A DNA stretch of 64,000 nucleotides, from the NCBI GenBank assembly GCA_963757265.1, contig CAVWRA010000006.1:1116001-1180000 (forward strand), written 5' to 3'. Origin of the DNA: CAIVVT01 sp963757265. GTDB lineage: Bacteria; Acidobacteriota; Terriglobia; Bryobacterales; Bryobacteraceae. The translations under genes were made by a program, and so were the position numbers. Numbering within the stretch: position 1 is the stretch's first letter; each line of letters begins with the position of its first letter. Under the pieces are notes generated by a model that was not told the DNA's origin, did no database searches, and saw only the letters and a program-made list of their open reading frames with translations. Below, one piece after another: positions 16,806 to 25,281 of this stretch.

Positions 16806-17076
16806 CTAGGGCCTGTTCACGCTACCCGAACGGATGGCGTTGCGCGCGAAAACCGCCTCAAGCGAGGCGGAGGACGATGGCTTTGGCCATTCCAAGGCGA
16901 GGACGACAACGAAGGCTGAGGCGCTTTTCGCCGCAACCCGAAGGGACGGGGCCGGTTTCGCCGATTTCGGCGTCGCTCGTCGCTCGCCGCACGCCCAGTG
17001 TGCGTCGCTCCGCGCTCCTGGAACTCGGAAAAACCGGCTCCCGTCGCCACCATCCGCGTAGCGTGAACAGGTCCTA
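16806..17076. repeat. 271-bp element with terminal inverted repeats (MITE-like)
   Basis: The left end CTAGGGCCTGTTCACGCTAC is mirrored by the right end, which on the other strand reads CTAGGACCTGTTCACGCTAC; CGGATGG then follows on both sides. The inside has a small hairpin (CCGCCTC-AAGC-GAGGCGG) and no credible gene. CTAG at both edges may be a target duplication or part of the repeat. It looks like a non-autonomous transposable or palindromic repeat element. Confidence 0.75.
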
Positions 17077-17713
17077 GTGGAAACTCACGCAAATGAAACA
17101 TCGGTAATGAGTTATTTGCCCCGCTGCGCGAACCGCCCGGCGCCCGGGCGGTGACGGCTGCGCGTTGTTCACGATTTCGTGAAACGCAATCGAGAATTTT
17201 TCGTCTTTGTTGGTACATCATCATGCAGAGGCCCAGTACCGAATTCGATGTAAAAGCGGTACAAAAACGGTTGCAATTGCCGAAGAGCTTGCTTATGATC
17301 CGGTGATCCGGTAGTTTTTACTCCTGATTTCCGGATTTGGAACCGCGCTGGACAGGTTCCTGCAAAGGCACGCAGCGGTAAGGTGGCGGCGTAGGAAGGC
17401 GAGGGTCGAAGAGATCCGCTGGAGTGGCAAGGGCTGGCAGAGGCCGGTGATGGACGATTGGAACTGACCGGCTGTGCCCGAATTAAAAAAATGGCATGAA
17501 AATTGCTAAGTTCAGGCCTTGACATTGTGTTATAGTGGCGAGTTGTCGCCTTCGGACCATAGGGCATTTCGAAATGGCTCGATGGTGACTGGATGGATAG
17601 TGAGCATTTATGAGTGTGATTGGCTAAGATTTTGAAACTTTTCCGAGCTCGAAGCGTCAAAACGGAGGGTACAGGAAGAAAATAAACGAAGAACAAACCT
17701 GGGAGTAACGAAA
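17077..17713 (+). other. Non-coding stretch before the DksA-like gene
   Basis: About 640 nt without a credible gene and more A/T-rich than the surroundings. It holds the sigma-54-like site at 17492-17507 and then a ~205 nt potential leader. I see no recognised RNA family in it. Confidence 0.5.
17492..17507 (+). promoter_or_regulatory. Sigma-54 (-24/-12) promoter candidate
   Basis: TGGCATGAAAATTGCT matches the TGGCAYR-N4-TTGCW consensus, with GG and GC exactly 12 nt apart. It would transcribe the DksA-like gene with a leader of about 195 nt. No enhancer-binding site was identified. Confidence 0.6.
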
Positions 17714-18103
17714 ATGACAAAAACAGAAGTAACGAAATTCCGAAAATTTTTGGAGGACAGACGGGCGGAATTGTCTGAGGTCGTGCGCAATCGGGAAGGG
17801 ATCGCGATCGAGAAGAACGCCGATGCACTGGACGAGGTGCAGCACGCGGCCGAGCGGGAGCTGGCGATCCGCAATCTGGACCGCGAGTCGCACATGCTGC
17901 GCAACGTGCGCGGCGCCCTGCGGCGCATCGACGAGGGCTCGTTCGGCATCTGCGTGCGTTGCGAGGAAGAGATTAACCCTAAACGGCTCAACGCCGTACC
18001 GTGGACTCCATTCTGTATCACGTGCCAGGAATGGGCCGATCAGCAGCAGGGCCACGAGGACCAGTTCGACATGTTCGAAAGCGAGCCGGCGATGGTTGCC
18101 TGA
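17714..18103 (+). CDS. DksA/TraR-type zinc-finger protein
   Basis: 129 residues. A helical N-terminal half with a coiled-coil character (FRKFLEDRRAELSEVVRNRE) leads to GSFGICVRCEEEI and FCITCQEWAD, the C-x2-C...C-x2-C zinc finger of the DksA/TraR family. Family members enter the secondary channel of RNA polymerase and change initiation, often with ppGpp. The acidic tip typical of DksA is replaced by DALDEVQHAAERE, so function at the polymerase cannot be assumed. Terminator-like hairpin downstream; sigma-54-like site upstream. Confidence 0.8.
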   Translation: MTKTEVTKFRKFLEDRRAELSEVVRNREGIAIEKNADALDEVQHAAERELAIRNLDRESHMLRNVRGALRRIDEGSFGICVRCEEEINPKRLNAVPWTPFCITCQEWADQQQGHEDQFDMFESEPAMVA

Positions 18104-18140
18104 ACCGCGCGGCTACTCCGAGGAGTCGGATTCACTTACA

Positions 18141-18166
18141 GGGCGCGACCAGATGAGGTCGCGCCC
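18141..18166 (+). terminator. Terminator hairpin after the DksA-like gene
   Basis: GGGCGCGACC, a 6-nt loop and GGTCGCGCCC form a perfect 10-bp stem followed by TTCGTGTTT. It sits between two convergent genes and could stop both. Confidence 0.75.
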
Positions 18167-18191
18167 TTCGTGTTTGCAGCCGGCCTCCCGC

Positions 18192-18875
18192 TCAGCGAAT
18201 CCAGATCAGCGAGTGCATCCGGACCCCGGTGCGGTGTTCACGCCGCCAGGAGTGGAATTCCCCGCCGGCCGGCAGCGTGCCGCCACAGACCGTGCAGGGG
18301 GCCTGGGGCGCGATTCGATCCGGGCGCAATCCGGCGGCGACCAACTGGCGGCGGTTGGCCTCGGGCAGATCGAGACACGTCCGGCGGTCGAGGTCGTCCC
18401 GCTCCGGAAACCAGGCCCTGAACTGCGTCGCCACTTCGGGACCCACTTCGAAACAGCAGACGCCGATCGACGGTCCGAAGGCGGCTCGAATGTCGTCCGG
18501 CCGGCTGCCGTGGAGGCGGACCATTGATTCCACGGCGCGCAGGGCGATGCCTGCGGTGCTGCCCCGCCAGCCGGCGTGAACAGCCGCGACCACCCGGGCG
18601 CGCGGATCGGCCAGCAGGATCGGCAGACAGTCGGCCGTCTTGATGGCCAGGCGCATGCGAGGCGTTGCGGAGACCAACCCGTCCGCCTGCAGGCCCTCGC
18701 GCCATTCGTCGCACGCGGCGACGTATGTCGAATGAATCTGCTTCAACTCCAGCCACTCGCCCTCAAGACGCGTCAGTGCGGTGCCGAAGGCGTGATCGGT
18801 CCACTCCTCCGCGTCGAGAAGCGGCGAGCGCCATAGACCGGCGGGCGTTCGGTAAAGAGGAGCAGCCGAGCTCAC
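18192..18875 (-). CDS. YfiH-family purine nucleoside phosphorylase / laccase-domain protein
   Basis: 227 residues from GTG 18875. Zinc-site motifs of the YfiH/CNF1 fold are present: QIHSTYV, KTADCLPILL and VAAVHAGWRGSTAGI. These supply the two His and one Cys. Family members cleave purine nucleosides (phosphorylase/deaminase activity); E. coli YfiH also edits the muropeptide precursor. The GTG overlaps the TGA of nuoB as GTGA, so translation is coupled to nuoB. The longer open frame upstream is the nuoB shadow. Confidence 0.85.
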   Translation of the reverse strand: MSSAAPLYRTPAGLWRSPLLDAEEWTDHAFGTALTRLEGEWLELKQIHSTYVAACDEWREGLQADGLVSATPRMRLAIKTADCLPILLADPRARVVAAVHAGWRGSTAGIALRAVESMVRLHGSRPDDIRAAFGPSIGVCCFEVGPEVATQFRAWFPERDDLDRRTCLDLPEANRRQLVAAGLRPDRIAPQAPCTVCGGTLPAGGEFHSWRREHRTGVRMHSLIWIR

Positions 18876-19429
18876 GCCGCGGGGGTGCGCGTCTGCGCCA
18901 CCATCACCTGGCGCTGGAAATCGGCCAGCATAGATTCCTCGAGCCGCACTTCGGTGGGGCGCTCGAGCAGGCTCATCCGGTCGATCTTGTCCTGGAGCTT
19001 CAGGAGGCCGTAGAAAAGATTCTCGGGCCGCGGCGGGCAGCCGGTGACATACACGTCCACGGGAACGATCCGGTCCACGCCCTGCAGCACGGCGTAGGTG
19101 TTGAACGGCCCGCCGACGCTCGAGCAAGCGCCCATGGAGATGACCCATTTCGGGTCCGGCATCTGGTCGTAGATGCGCTTCAGCACCGGCGCCATCTTCA
19201 GCGTGACCGTGCCGGCGACGATCATCAGGTCGGACTGGCGCGGGCTGGGGCGGAAGACCTCCGCGCCGAAGCGCGCGATGTCGAAACGGGCGGCGGAACT
19301 GGCGATCATCTCAATCGCGCAGCAAGCCAGGCCGAAGGTGAGCGGCCAGATGGACGACTTGCGGGCCCAGTTGAAGACGTAGTCCACCGACGTAATCAGA
19401 ATGCTGCGGTCGTTGGGATTCTCCAGCAT
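18872..19429 (-). CDS. nuoB: NADH-quinone oxidoreductase subunit B
   Basis: 185 residues. All four cysteine ligands of cluster N2 are present: the CC pair in LACCAIEM, C in GACSSVGGPF and C in TGCPPRPE. NuoB sits at the junction of the peripheral arm and the quinone site of complex I. No other nuo subunit is in the window: upstream lies a separate GalE-type gene, and downstream is the coupled YfiH-type gene. It is therefore an orphan or second copy, or the operon is split in this genome. Confidence 0.93.
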   Translation of the reverse strand: MLENPNDRSILITSVDYVFNWARKSSIWPLTFGLACCAIEMIASSAARFDIARFGAEVFRPSPRQSDLMIVAGTVTLKMAPVLKRIYDQMPDPKWVISMGACSSVGGPFNTYAVLQGVDRIVPVDVYVTGCPPRPENLFYGLLKLQDKIDRMSLLERPTEVRLEESMLADFQRQVMVAQTRTPAA

Positions 19430-19491
19430 AGGTGGTGGTTCCGCACCCTCATTCTAACAATAGCTTCCGCTCCGGCTGGGCGGCGCGCTGG

Positions 19492-20445
19492 TCAGGCCCG
19501 GATGAGGCTCTGCCGGTACCATTCCAGAGTGCGGCGCAAACCCTTCTCGAAGCTGAATTGCGGATCGTGGCCCAAGTCGCGGCGCGCGGCCGTGGTGTCG
19601 GCCTGGGAGTGCCGCACGTCGCCGGCGCGAGGCGGACCGTACAGCGGCGCGATCGAGACGCCCTCCAGAGCGCACAATTGACGCCAGACCTGGTTCAAGG
19701 TAAAGCGCTCGCCGTTGCCGGCGTTATAGACGCTGCCCGAAACCACCCCGGCCGGAGCCGCGGCCGCCTTGATGCACAGCTCAGCGACGTCCTCCACGTA
19801 GGTGAAATCGCGCGACTGTTCGCCGTCACCGAAAATCGTGGGCGCGCGGCGCTCGAGCAGGCAGGTCATGAAGACGGAGAGAACGCCGGAGTAGGGACTC
19901 GACGGGTCCTGCCGTGGACCGTAGACGTTGAAGAAACGCAGGCCGACGGTCTCGAGGCCGAAGCACTTCGTGAAGACTGAGCAGTAGTTTTCGCCGACCA
20001 GCTTCTGCAAGGCGTAGGGTGACAGCGGGTCGGGCTTCATCGTCTCCACCTTGGGCAGCACCTCGGTGTCGCCATAGGCCGATGACGAGGCCGCGTAAAC
20101 GACGCGCCCGGCGCGGCCTTCGACGCACGCACGCAGCACGTTAAACGTGCCGTCGATGTTCGATTCGTGGGATGGAACCGGATCCTCGATGGATTTCGGA
20201 ACGGAGGGGATGGCCGCCAGGTGAAACACTCGCTCCGCGCCCGCCAGGACCGGTGCGATGGCGCCGTAGTCGCGGATGTCGGCGACACGCAGGACGATCC
20301 GATCCGCCACCTCCGCGAGATTCGATTCCTTACCGGAACTCAAATTGTCCAGCACGGTAACGCGCGCGACTCCGGAGCGCAGCAGCGCGCGCGCCAGGCT
20401 GCTGCCGATGAATCCGGCGCCGCCAGTCACGACGATTTTCGACAT
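19492..20445 (-). CDS. NAD-dependent sugar epimerase/dehydratase (GalE/WbpP-like SDR)
   Basis: 317 residues from ATG 20445, with GGAGG six nt upstream. Extended SDR fold: the NAD motif GGAGFIGSSLA, LDNLSSGKESNL, the catalytic Ser/Tyr/Lys in AASSSAYG and SPYALQKLVGE, and RFFNVYGPRQDP. It most resembles UDP-glucose or UDP-GlcNAc 4-epimerases. The exact sugar is not decidable. The 46-nt gap after nuoB's start region shows no operon link. Confidence 0.85.
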   Translation of the reverse strand: MSKIVVTGGAGFIGSSLARALLRSGVARVTVLDNLSSGKESNLAEVADRIVLRVADIRDYGAIAPVLAGAERVFHLAAIPSVPKSIEDPVPSHESNIDGTFNVLRACVEGRAGRVVYAASSSAYGDTEVLPKVETMKPDPLSPYALQKLVGENYCSVFTKCFGLETVGLRFFNVYGPRQDPSSPYSGVLSVFMTCLLERRAPTIFGDGEQSRDFTYVEDVAELCIKAAAAPAGVVSGSVYNAGNGERFTLNQVWRQLCALEGVSIAPLYGPPRAGDVRHSQADTTAARRDLGHDPQFSFEKGLRRTLEWYRQSLIRA

Positions 20446-20479
20446 AATCCTCCACTCATGCTGCACGCCATCGGCGATT

Positions 20480-21313
20480 CTACAATGTCTCGATCAATGC
20501 TTGCAGATGGCGGATCGACTGGCGGGCAATGGCCTCTGCGCCGGGCGAGAAATCGAATGCCTCCAGCGAAATCCACCCGCCGTAATTCAACTTCCTGAGG
20601 CTGCGCAACAGCGGAGCAAAATCATAGTCTCCGGCGCCGCAATGTTTCCCGTCCACCTCGTTGACATGGATGTGGCGGATCAGCTCGAAATAGCGCTCGA
20701 CCAGCGCGGCGTGCGGCTCCGTCTCGCCCACGGCGTTGTGCGTATCGAACATCGTCCACACGCCCGGACTGCCGATCCGCCGCACGATGCCCGCGGCTTC
20801 GGCCAGCGTGCCGACGACATCGCATTGGCTCTTCGGCAACGCTTCCACGAGGATCCGCACGCCGCGTTCGGCGGCATGGCCGGCCACCGAAGCCAAGCCT
20901 TCGACGAAGCGCTCCCGCGCCTGCTCGGGCGTTGAACCGCCGGTGGAGGCGCGCTGCATCGGCGAGCCGAAGACCATCACGCCGTCCGACCCAAGATCGG
21001 CGCACAGGTCGATCAAATTGCGAATGTGCAGCCAGGAACGCTCCCGCAGGGCCTGGTCAGGCGTAGTGACGTGCAAGCCGGGCGGCGCGACCATCAGCCA
21101 ATGCAATCCAACGAAAGCCAATCCTTCGGCGGTGATGATGTCGCGGTACTCGCGGCGGCGAGCCGCCGGAATCGTGGCCGGCTCCTCGGCCAGCATGAAC
21201 GGGGCGATTTCGATGCCCTCGTAGCCGGCGCTCCGCATGTCGCGGCAGGCCGTGGCAAAACCCCAGCCCCTGTAGACCTCGTTGCAGATCGAATGCCGGA
21301 AGCGGAAGCCCAT
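20480..21313 (-). CDS. Sugar phosphate isomerase/epimerase (xylose-isomerase-like TIM barrel)
   Basis: 277 residues. The frame reads as an AP-endonuclease-2/xylose-isomerase-like barrel: GYEGIEIAPF, FVGLHWLM, metal-ligand-type segments LVEALP, MFDTHNAVGE, IRHIHVNEVDGKHCGAG and WISLEAFDF. These supply the E, D, H and E ligands expected for a divalent metal. It probably interconverts a keto sugar or inosose; substrate unknown. It is co-oriented with the epimerase 34 nt downstream and divergent from the DgoD-like gene. Confidence 0.8.
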   Translation of the reverse strand: MGFRFRHSICNEVYRGWGFATACRDMRSAGYEGIEIAPFMLAEEPATIPAARRREYRDIITAEGLAFVGLHWLMVAPPGLHVTTPDQALRERSWLHIRNLIDLCADLGSDGVMVFGSPMQRASTGGSTPEQARERFVEGLASVAGHAAERGVRILVEALPKSQCDVVGTLAEAAGIVRRIGSPGVWTMFDTHNAVGETEPHAALVERYFELIRHIHVNEVDGKHCGAGDYDFAPLLRSLRKLNYGGWISLEAFDFSPGAEAIARQSIRHLQALIETL

Positions 21314-21342
21314 TCACTTTTAGTCTAGCTTGAGAGCGGATT

Positions 21343-21372
21343 CATCCGGCCGCTCATACATCCGGCCGCTCA
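21343..21372. repeat. Two direct copies of CATCCGGCCGCTCA in a divergent promoter region
   Basis: Copies at 21343-21356 and 21359-21372 have a 16-bp period. They lie between the divergent starts of the TIM-barrel isomerase and the DgoD-like dehydratase. They could be operator half-sites for a shared regulator, but nothing else supports this. Confidence 0.35.
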
Positions 21373-21471
21373 GCAGACGCGATTCTGCGAACACGGATAG
21401 AATGGCAGCGGCCACAGGAGCGGCCCGGGTTGAGAATGGCCCGCACCTGTGCCACGACGGAGGGATTGCGC

Positions 21472-22710
21472 ATGAGCAACACAAAGAGTGTCGGTCGCCG
21501 TTCGCTGCTAGGCGCCATCGCGGGAGCCATGGCTTTGCTGCCCGAAGAGCGCGCCGAACAGATCGCCAAGGACGCGCCGGTCCGGCAGCGGGAGGCGCTC
21601 AGAGTCACCAGGTTGGAGACCTTCCTGGTGAAACCGCGCTGGCTGTTTCTGAAGGTCCACACCAACGTTCCGGAGATCATCGGGCTGGGCGAGCCGATCA
21701 CCGAGGGCCGGGCCCTGACCTGCGCCACGGCGGTGAAGGAGATCGAGCCCTACCTGGTGGGCAAGGATCCGCGCGCCGTGGTCCACCATTGGCAGGCCAT
21801 CTACCGGCACGCGTTCTACCGCGGCGGGCCGATCCTGACCTCGGCGCTGAGCGGCATCGACCAGGCGCTGTGGGACATCAAGGGCAAGGCGCTGGGCGTG
21901 CCGGTGTACGAGCTGCTGGGCGGGCCGACGCGCAACAAGGTCCGAGTCTATGCCCATGCCAGCGGCGACAATCCCGAGCGCGTGAAGCAGGCCATCGCGC
22001 AGGGCTTTACGGCATTCAAGACCGGCCCGGCCAAACACCGTCCGTCGCGCTACATCGAGACGGCGGGCGAGGTGCAATACGCCGGTGAAAAGCTGGGCGA
22101 ATTCCGCAAGCTGGTCGGTCCGGAGATCGATATCGCCGTCGATTTTCACGGCGCCATCTCGCCGGCGCTGGCCAAGGTGCTGATCAAGGCGATGGAGCCG
22201 TACAACCCGATGTTCATCGAGGAGCCGTGCCAGGCGCAGAACCACGACATGATGGCCGATATCGCGCGCTCCACCTTTCTGCCCATCGCCACGGGCGAGC
22301 GCGTGTTCACCAAGTGGGGTTTCCGCGAGGTCCTGGAGAAGCACGCGGCAGCGGTGCTGCAGCCCGACCTGTGCCATGCCGGCGGGATCACCGAAGTGCG
22401 CCTGATCGCCGGGATGGCCGAGGCCTACTACGCCACGATCGCACCACACAATCCGCTGGGGCCGATCTCGCTGGCGGCCGGCGTGCAGATGGCGGCGTCG
22501 ATCCCGAATTTCCTGATCCAGGAGCAGGTGTCGCTGGGCGAGGGCTACATCAAGCAGCCCTTCACCGTGACCAAGGGGTACCTGAATCTGCCCACGGCAC
22601 CGGGATTGGGCATCGAACTCGACGAGAACGCGATGGCCGACAAGATCGGCCACGACTGGCGCGATCCCGAACTGTACGACGCCGACGACGGCAGCGTCGT
22701 CGATTGGTAG
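21472..22710 (+). CDS. Enolase-superfamily sugar acid dehydratase, DgoD-like
   Basis: 412 residues from ATG 21472, preceded by GGAGGG. The N-terminal ~45 residues (GRRSLLGAIAGAMALL) look like a twin-arginine signal, unlike cytosolic E. coli DgoD. The mandelate racemase/muconate lactonising enzyme fold follows. Metal ligands lie in IAVDFHG, FIEEPCQ and IATGERVF; AFKTG and APHNPLGPISLAA carry catalytic residues. The stretch QPDLCHAGGITE is typical of D-galactonate dehydratases. It probably dehydrates a sugar acid to the 2-keto-3-deoxy form, perhaps in the periplasm. It pairs functionally with the divergent isomerase. Confidence 0.82.
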   Translation: MSNTKSVGRRSLLGAIAGAMALLPEERAEQIAKDAPVRQREALRVTRLETFLVKPRWLFLKVHTNVPEIIGLGEPITEGRALTCATAVKEIEPYLVGKDPRAVVHHWQAIYRHAFYRGGPILTSALSGIDQALWDIKGKALGVPVYELLGGPTRNKVRVYAHASGDNPERVKQAIAQGFTAFKTGPAKHRPSRYIETAGEVQYAGEKLGEFRKLVGPEIDIAVDFHGAISPALAKVLIKAMEPYNPMFIEEPCQAQNHDMMADIARSTFLPIATGERVFTKWGFREVLEKHAAAVLQPDLCHAGGITEVRLIAGMAEAYYATIAPHNPLGPISLAAGVQMAASIPNFLIQEQVSLGEGYIKQPFTVTKGYLNLPTAPGLGIELDENAMADKIGHDWRDPELYDADDGSVVDW

Positions 22711-23029
22711 TCAAATGGCAGACCAGTAAACGCCTGTGAAACGTGTGGTCATCGCGCCACGGACTGCGCAGTCACAAGCAAGGGCCTTCAGAAGTGTGTC
22801 TACTCGCTTCTGTTTCGCTGTAGTATTCAAAAAATGCCCCGACAGGTTGCGGAAAGACCCTCCCGCAGAAGCTGAACTGCATCGACTGCCATCCGCCAGT
22901 CGTTAATGTTGCATTCGGCATTCAGAGTCTTGGGCCTTTCTCCGGGACAAAAGCCCTTGCTCCGCAAACAGTCGGGGCCGGTTGATCCAGTCAGGTTGAC
23001 CAAATAACGACGCACACTCCTCGGCCCGC
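22711..23029. other. Intergenic stretch, no feature recognised
   Basis: About 320 nt between the DgoD-like gene and the convergent PEP-CTERM gene. Open frames here are short, lack ribosome sites and have no family resemblance. Confidence 0.5.
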
Positions 23030-23665
23030 CTACCCGCGCGATAACCTCTTGCGGCGCAAGAGACCGAGCCCCACGAGACCGCCGCCAATCAGGGAGAGGG
23101 TCGCCGGCTCGGGTGAGCTGCCCATATATCCCTGAACCGACGTAGTCCCGGTATTGGTATTGAGAGCCACGATTGGCGTGGGTGTTGTAGTGGTGACATA
23201 CGTCGCACCGAAATTCCCGGTCAGCGCGTTGATTGTTCCCGGCCCGAGGACCAACGGCGCCCAAACGATGTCAATGCTACTGGAGTTGTAGCTCACCGTA
23301 CCGCCGGCCGATGTACCTACAAACTCCCCGGTGGCGCCGTCGGTCACATCCGTGAAGACCAGGTCGAATGTGAATGAGCCGAAAGTCGAAGCCCCTCCCG
23401 AAGCCGTGCACGTTGCGCATGTGATCTTGAACTCTCCCAAACTGATGTTGGACGGAATCGATATGGCTGCGCTCGTGATCGGTGTGAACGTGATCGTCCC
23501 AGCATCGCCCGAAGTACTGCTTAGCGTCAGACCGACGCTGGGCAGCACGAACTCGGAACCTGCTGCGCTTGTGTTGTAAGTTATGGTGCCGGCACTGGCG
23601 CTGGCAGCCATCACGAAAACCACTCCCATTGTCAAGGCCGCCTGTACAAAGCCTCTAATCGTCAT
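23030..23665 (-). CDS. PEP-CTERM sorting-signal protein
   Basis: 211 residues. A signal peptide (ALTMGVVFVMAASASAG) is followed by a Thr/Ser/Gly-rich beta-type region of ~160 residues with two close cysteines (ITCATCTAS). The C terminus is a textbook PEP-CTERM tail: SPEPATLSLIGGGLVGLGLLRRKR, that is a PEP box, a membrane helix and an arginine cluster. Exosortase removes such tails when sorting proteins in EPS-producing bacteria. No exosortase gene is in the window. Function of the body unknown. G+C is lower than in the neighbours. Confidence 0.85.
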   Translation of the reverse strand: MTIRGFVQAALTMGVVFVMAASASAGTITYNTSAAGSEFVLPSVGLTLSSTSGDAGTITFTPITSAAISIPSNISLGEFKITCATCTASGGASTFGSFTFDLVFTDVTDGATGEFVGTSAGGTVSYNSSSIDIVWAPLVLGPGTINALTGNFGATYVTTTTPTPIVALNTNTGTTSVQGYMGSSPEPATLSLIGGGLVGLGLLRRKRLSRG

Positions 23666-24260
23666 TGTTTATCCTTCTCCCTGTCGTCCTCGCGTAGCCC
23701 GCTCATTGTCCACCCGCATGAGCGCCGCATAGGTCTCCGGCGTGTGGACAGAGCAGTTCGTCGTCTGGAGGTAAGCACGCGATGGCCCAGTTGGTCTGCG
23801 GCCTCAGCCTTGTGACTCCATTTTGCTGAAGCTAAGCAGCTTACTGACTCCGTACGGCCCGGGAAAGCCGACCGTCGGGTTCATTCTGGCGTACGTCCCG
23901 CTGGCAGGACCTGCACTCTGCTGTGCAAAACGTGCACCTGTCGCAGCCGGCGGATCTCCTGTTGAAACGGCTGGATATGTTCGGCGGCGATTAGCCTGGA
24001 AAGCAGCGCACGACTGACCTGTCTGGCGCGATGCCCACAGCAAAAGCTGCACTTCGCACAGCAAGACTTGCGCTTGTTGCAGACGTCTTTGTCTTCTCTG
24101 CGAGAGCCGGTAATATCGCGCAACTGCCATAGTCTGCTCACAACTGCCTTTGCTTGCACAGTTGCCGCGTGACTTGGCTTGAGCGGCCGAAGATGGTGCG
24201 ACGCGTGCATCACTGACGATGTCCTAAGCGATGACCATGTCCTGAATAGTGGGAGACCAT
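23666..24260. other. Spacer between divergent PEP-CTERM genes
   Basis: About 600 nt of lower-G+C sequence between the two divergent PEP-CTERM genes. Open frames here are cysteine-rich and compositionally odd, with no start signals, so I do not call a gene. It must hold both promoters, but I cannot place them. Confidence 0.45.
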
Positions 24261-24902
24261 ATGCCAAAGTTCCGATTGGTTGGGTTGGGAATCGCAAAAG
24301 CCGCTCTTGCAATGGCAGCTGTGGTGTCTGTTCCGTGCTGCTTGCACGCCAGCACGATCCTGCTCCGCAATACTGTCCCCAATGACACCCGGACACCCCA
24401 GCTCATGCCCGGTTCAGCATCGTTGCGGGCCGCAACGGCAGCACTGCGGATGACGAGCGCCAATAGCCGGTCTCAGCGGAATGCATCGTTCGGAGACAAC
24501 AATGCCCTGGCAGCCTTCGCTGCCTCGCCCATAGCGTTCGGAACCGACCAATCTCTGCAGTTTTCCATTGACGTCGCCCCCTCAAAGACGCCAGCCTCGG
24601 ACGGGCGCACTGTCGGAGTGGTTCTGTTCCACGCCGCGGACACGCGCAGGGTGGTCCGCCCAGCCAGCACCAGTCTCACACGCTACGAAACGATCGACGG
24701 GACCGAGCGAATGGAAAAGCATGAGGAAATCATGAACACCGAGAGGGAGCTTCGGCTACGATTTGGATCTTCCGACGATCCTGCGGCGATGGTCATCAAT
24801 GATGGTCCATCCGAAAGCGGGCCCGAACCGTTGACCTTCGCTCTCATGGGCTTCGGCCTGCTCCTTCTGATGGCGCGCGCGGTTCGGGGACGCTGCAGCT
24901 AG
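24261..24902 (+). CDS. Exported protein with a divergent PEP-CTERM tail
   Basis: 213 residues from ATG 24261, which has GGGAGA upstream. A signal peptide (AALAMAAVVSVPCCLHA) leads to a Ser/Arg-rich body with no recognised domain. The end ESGPEPLTFALMGFGLLLLMARAVRGR has the PEP box, a hydrophobic helix and basic end of PEP-CTERM proteins. Body sequence matches nothing I know. It is divergent from the other PEP-CTERM gene. Confidence 0.62.
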   Translation: MPKFRLVGLGIAKAALAMAAVVSVPCCLHASTILLRNTVPNDTRTPQLMPGSASLRAATAALRMTSANSRSQRNASFGDNNALAAFAASPIAFGTDQSLQFSIDVAPSKTPASDGRTVGVVLFHAADTRRVVRPASTSLTRYETIDGTERMEKHEEIMNTERELRLRFGSSDDPAAMVINDGPSESGPEPLTFALMGFGLLLLMARAVRGRCS

Positions 24903-24925
24903 GAATCGGTTCTGCTGCCGTGAGG

Positions 24926-24982
24926 GCCGACAAGGCCCCCGAGTCGTACTACGCCGACGACGGCAGTGTCGTGGATTGGTAG
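24926..24982 (+). pseudogene. Remnant 3' end of a second DgoD-like dehydratase gene
   Basis: In frame, the remnant reads ADKA then PESYYADDGSVVDW and a TAG stop. The intact dehydratase gene at 21472-22710 ends with ADK... then PELYDADDGSVVDW and TAG. Twelve of the last fourteen residues agree and the DNA is similar, but the body of the gene is missing. It is therefore a decayed paralogue fragment or the far end of a duplication. Confidence 0.7.
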
Positions 24983-25281
24983 AGACGGGCCCGAGCCCGA
25001 CCGAAATCATCAGAGTTTCCGGTCTCAAAAGACGTGGGGAGTCTTATTCTGACCCGTGCTAAGGCGAATTAGTACTACAAAATGTCAGAAATCTGGTTTT
25101 CAGTGTATCCATTTGTGACAATTCGATGTACAAATGAGACGGGACAAGGCGAGCGGCATCCAGAAACCGGGCCGTACGTCGTGCCGTCTGTTGAAGTGCG
25201 AATGAAGGATCTTGCGGCTTATTGTTCATTGCAGGCGCCGGGCATCGGTACCGATAAGCCGGGAAGGGAGCTGAGAACGCC

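Noticed and set aside
17520..17545. TTGACA and TATAGT as a sigma-70 promoter
   Set aside because: The two hexamers are only 6 bp apart, far from the 17 bp needed.
23804..24396. Cysteine-rich open frames on the minus strand
   Set aside because: Overlapping frames with no start signals, no family resemblance and overlap with the second PEP-CTERM gene.
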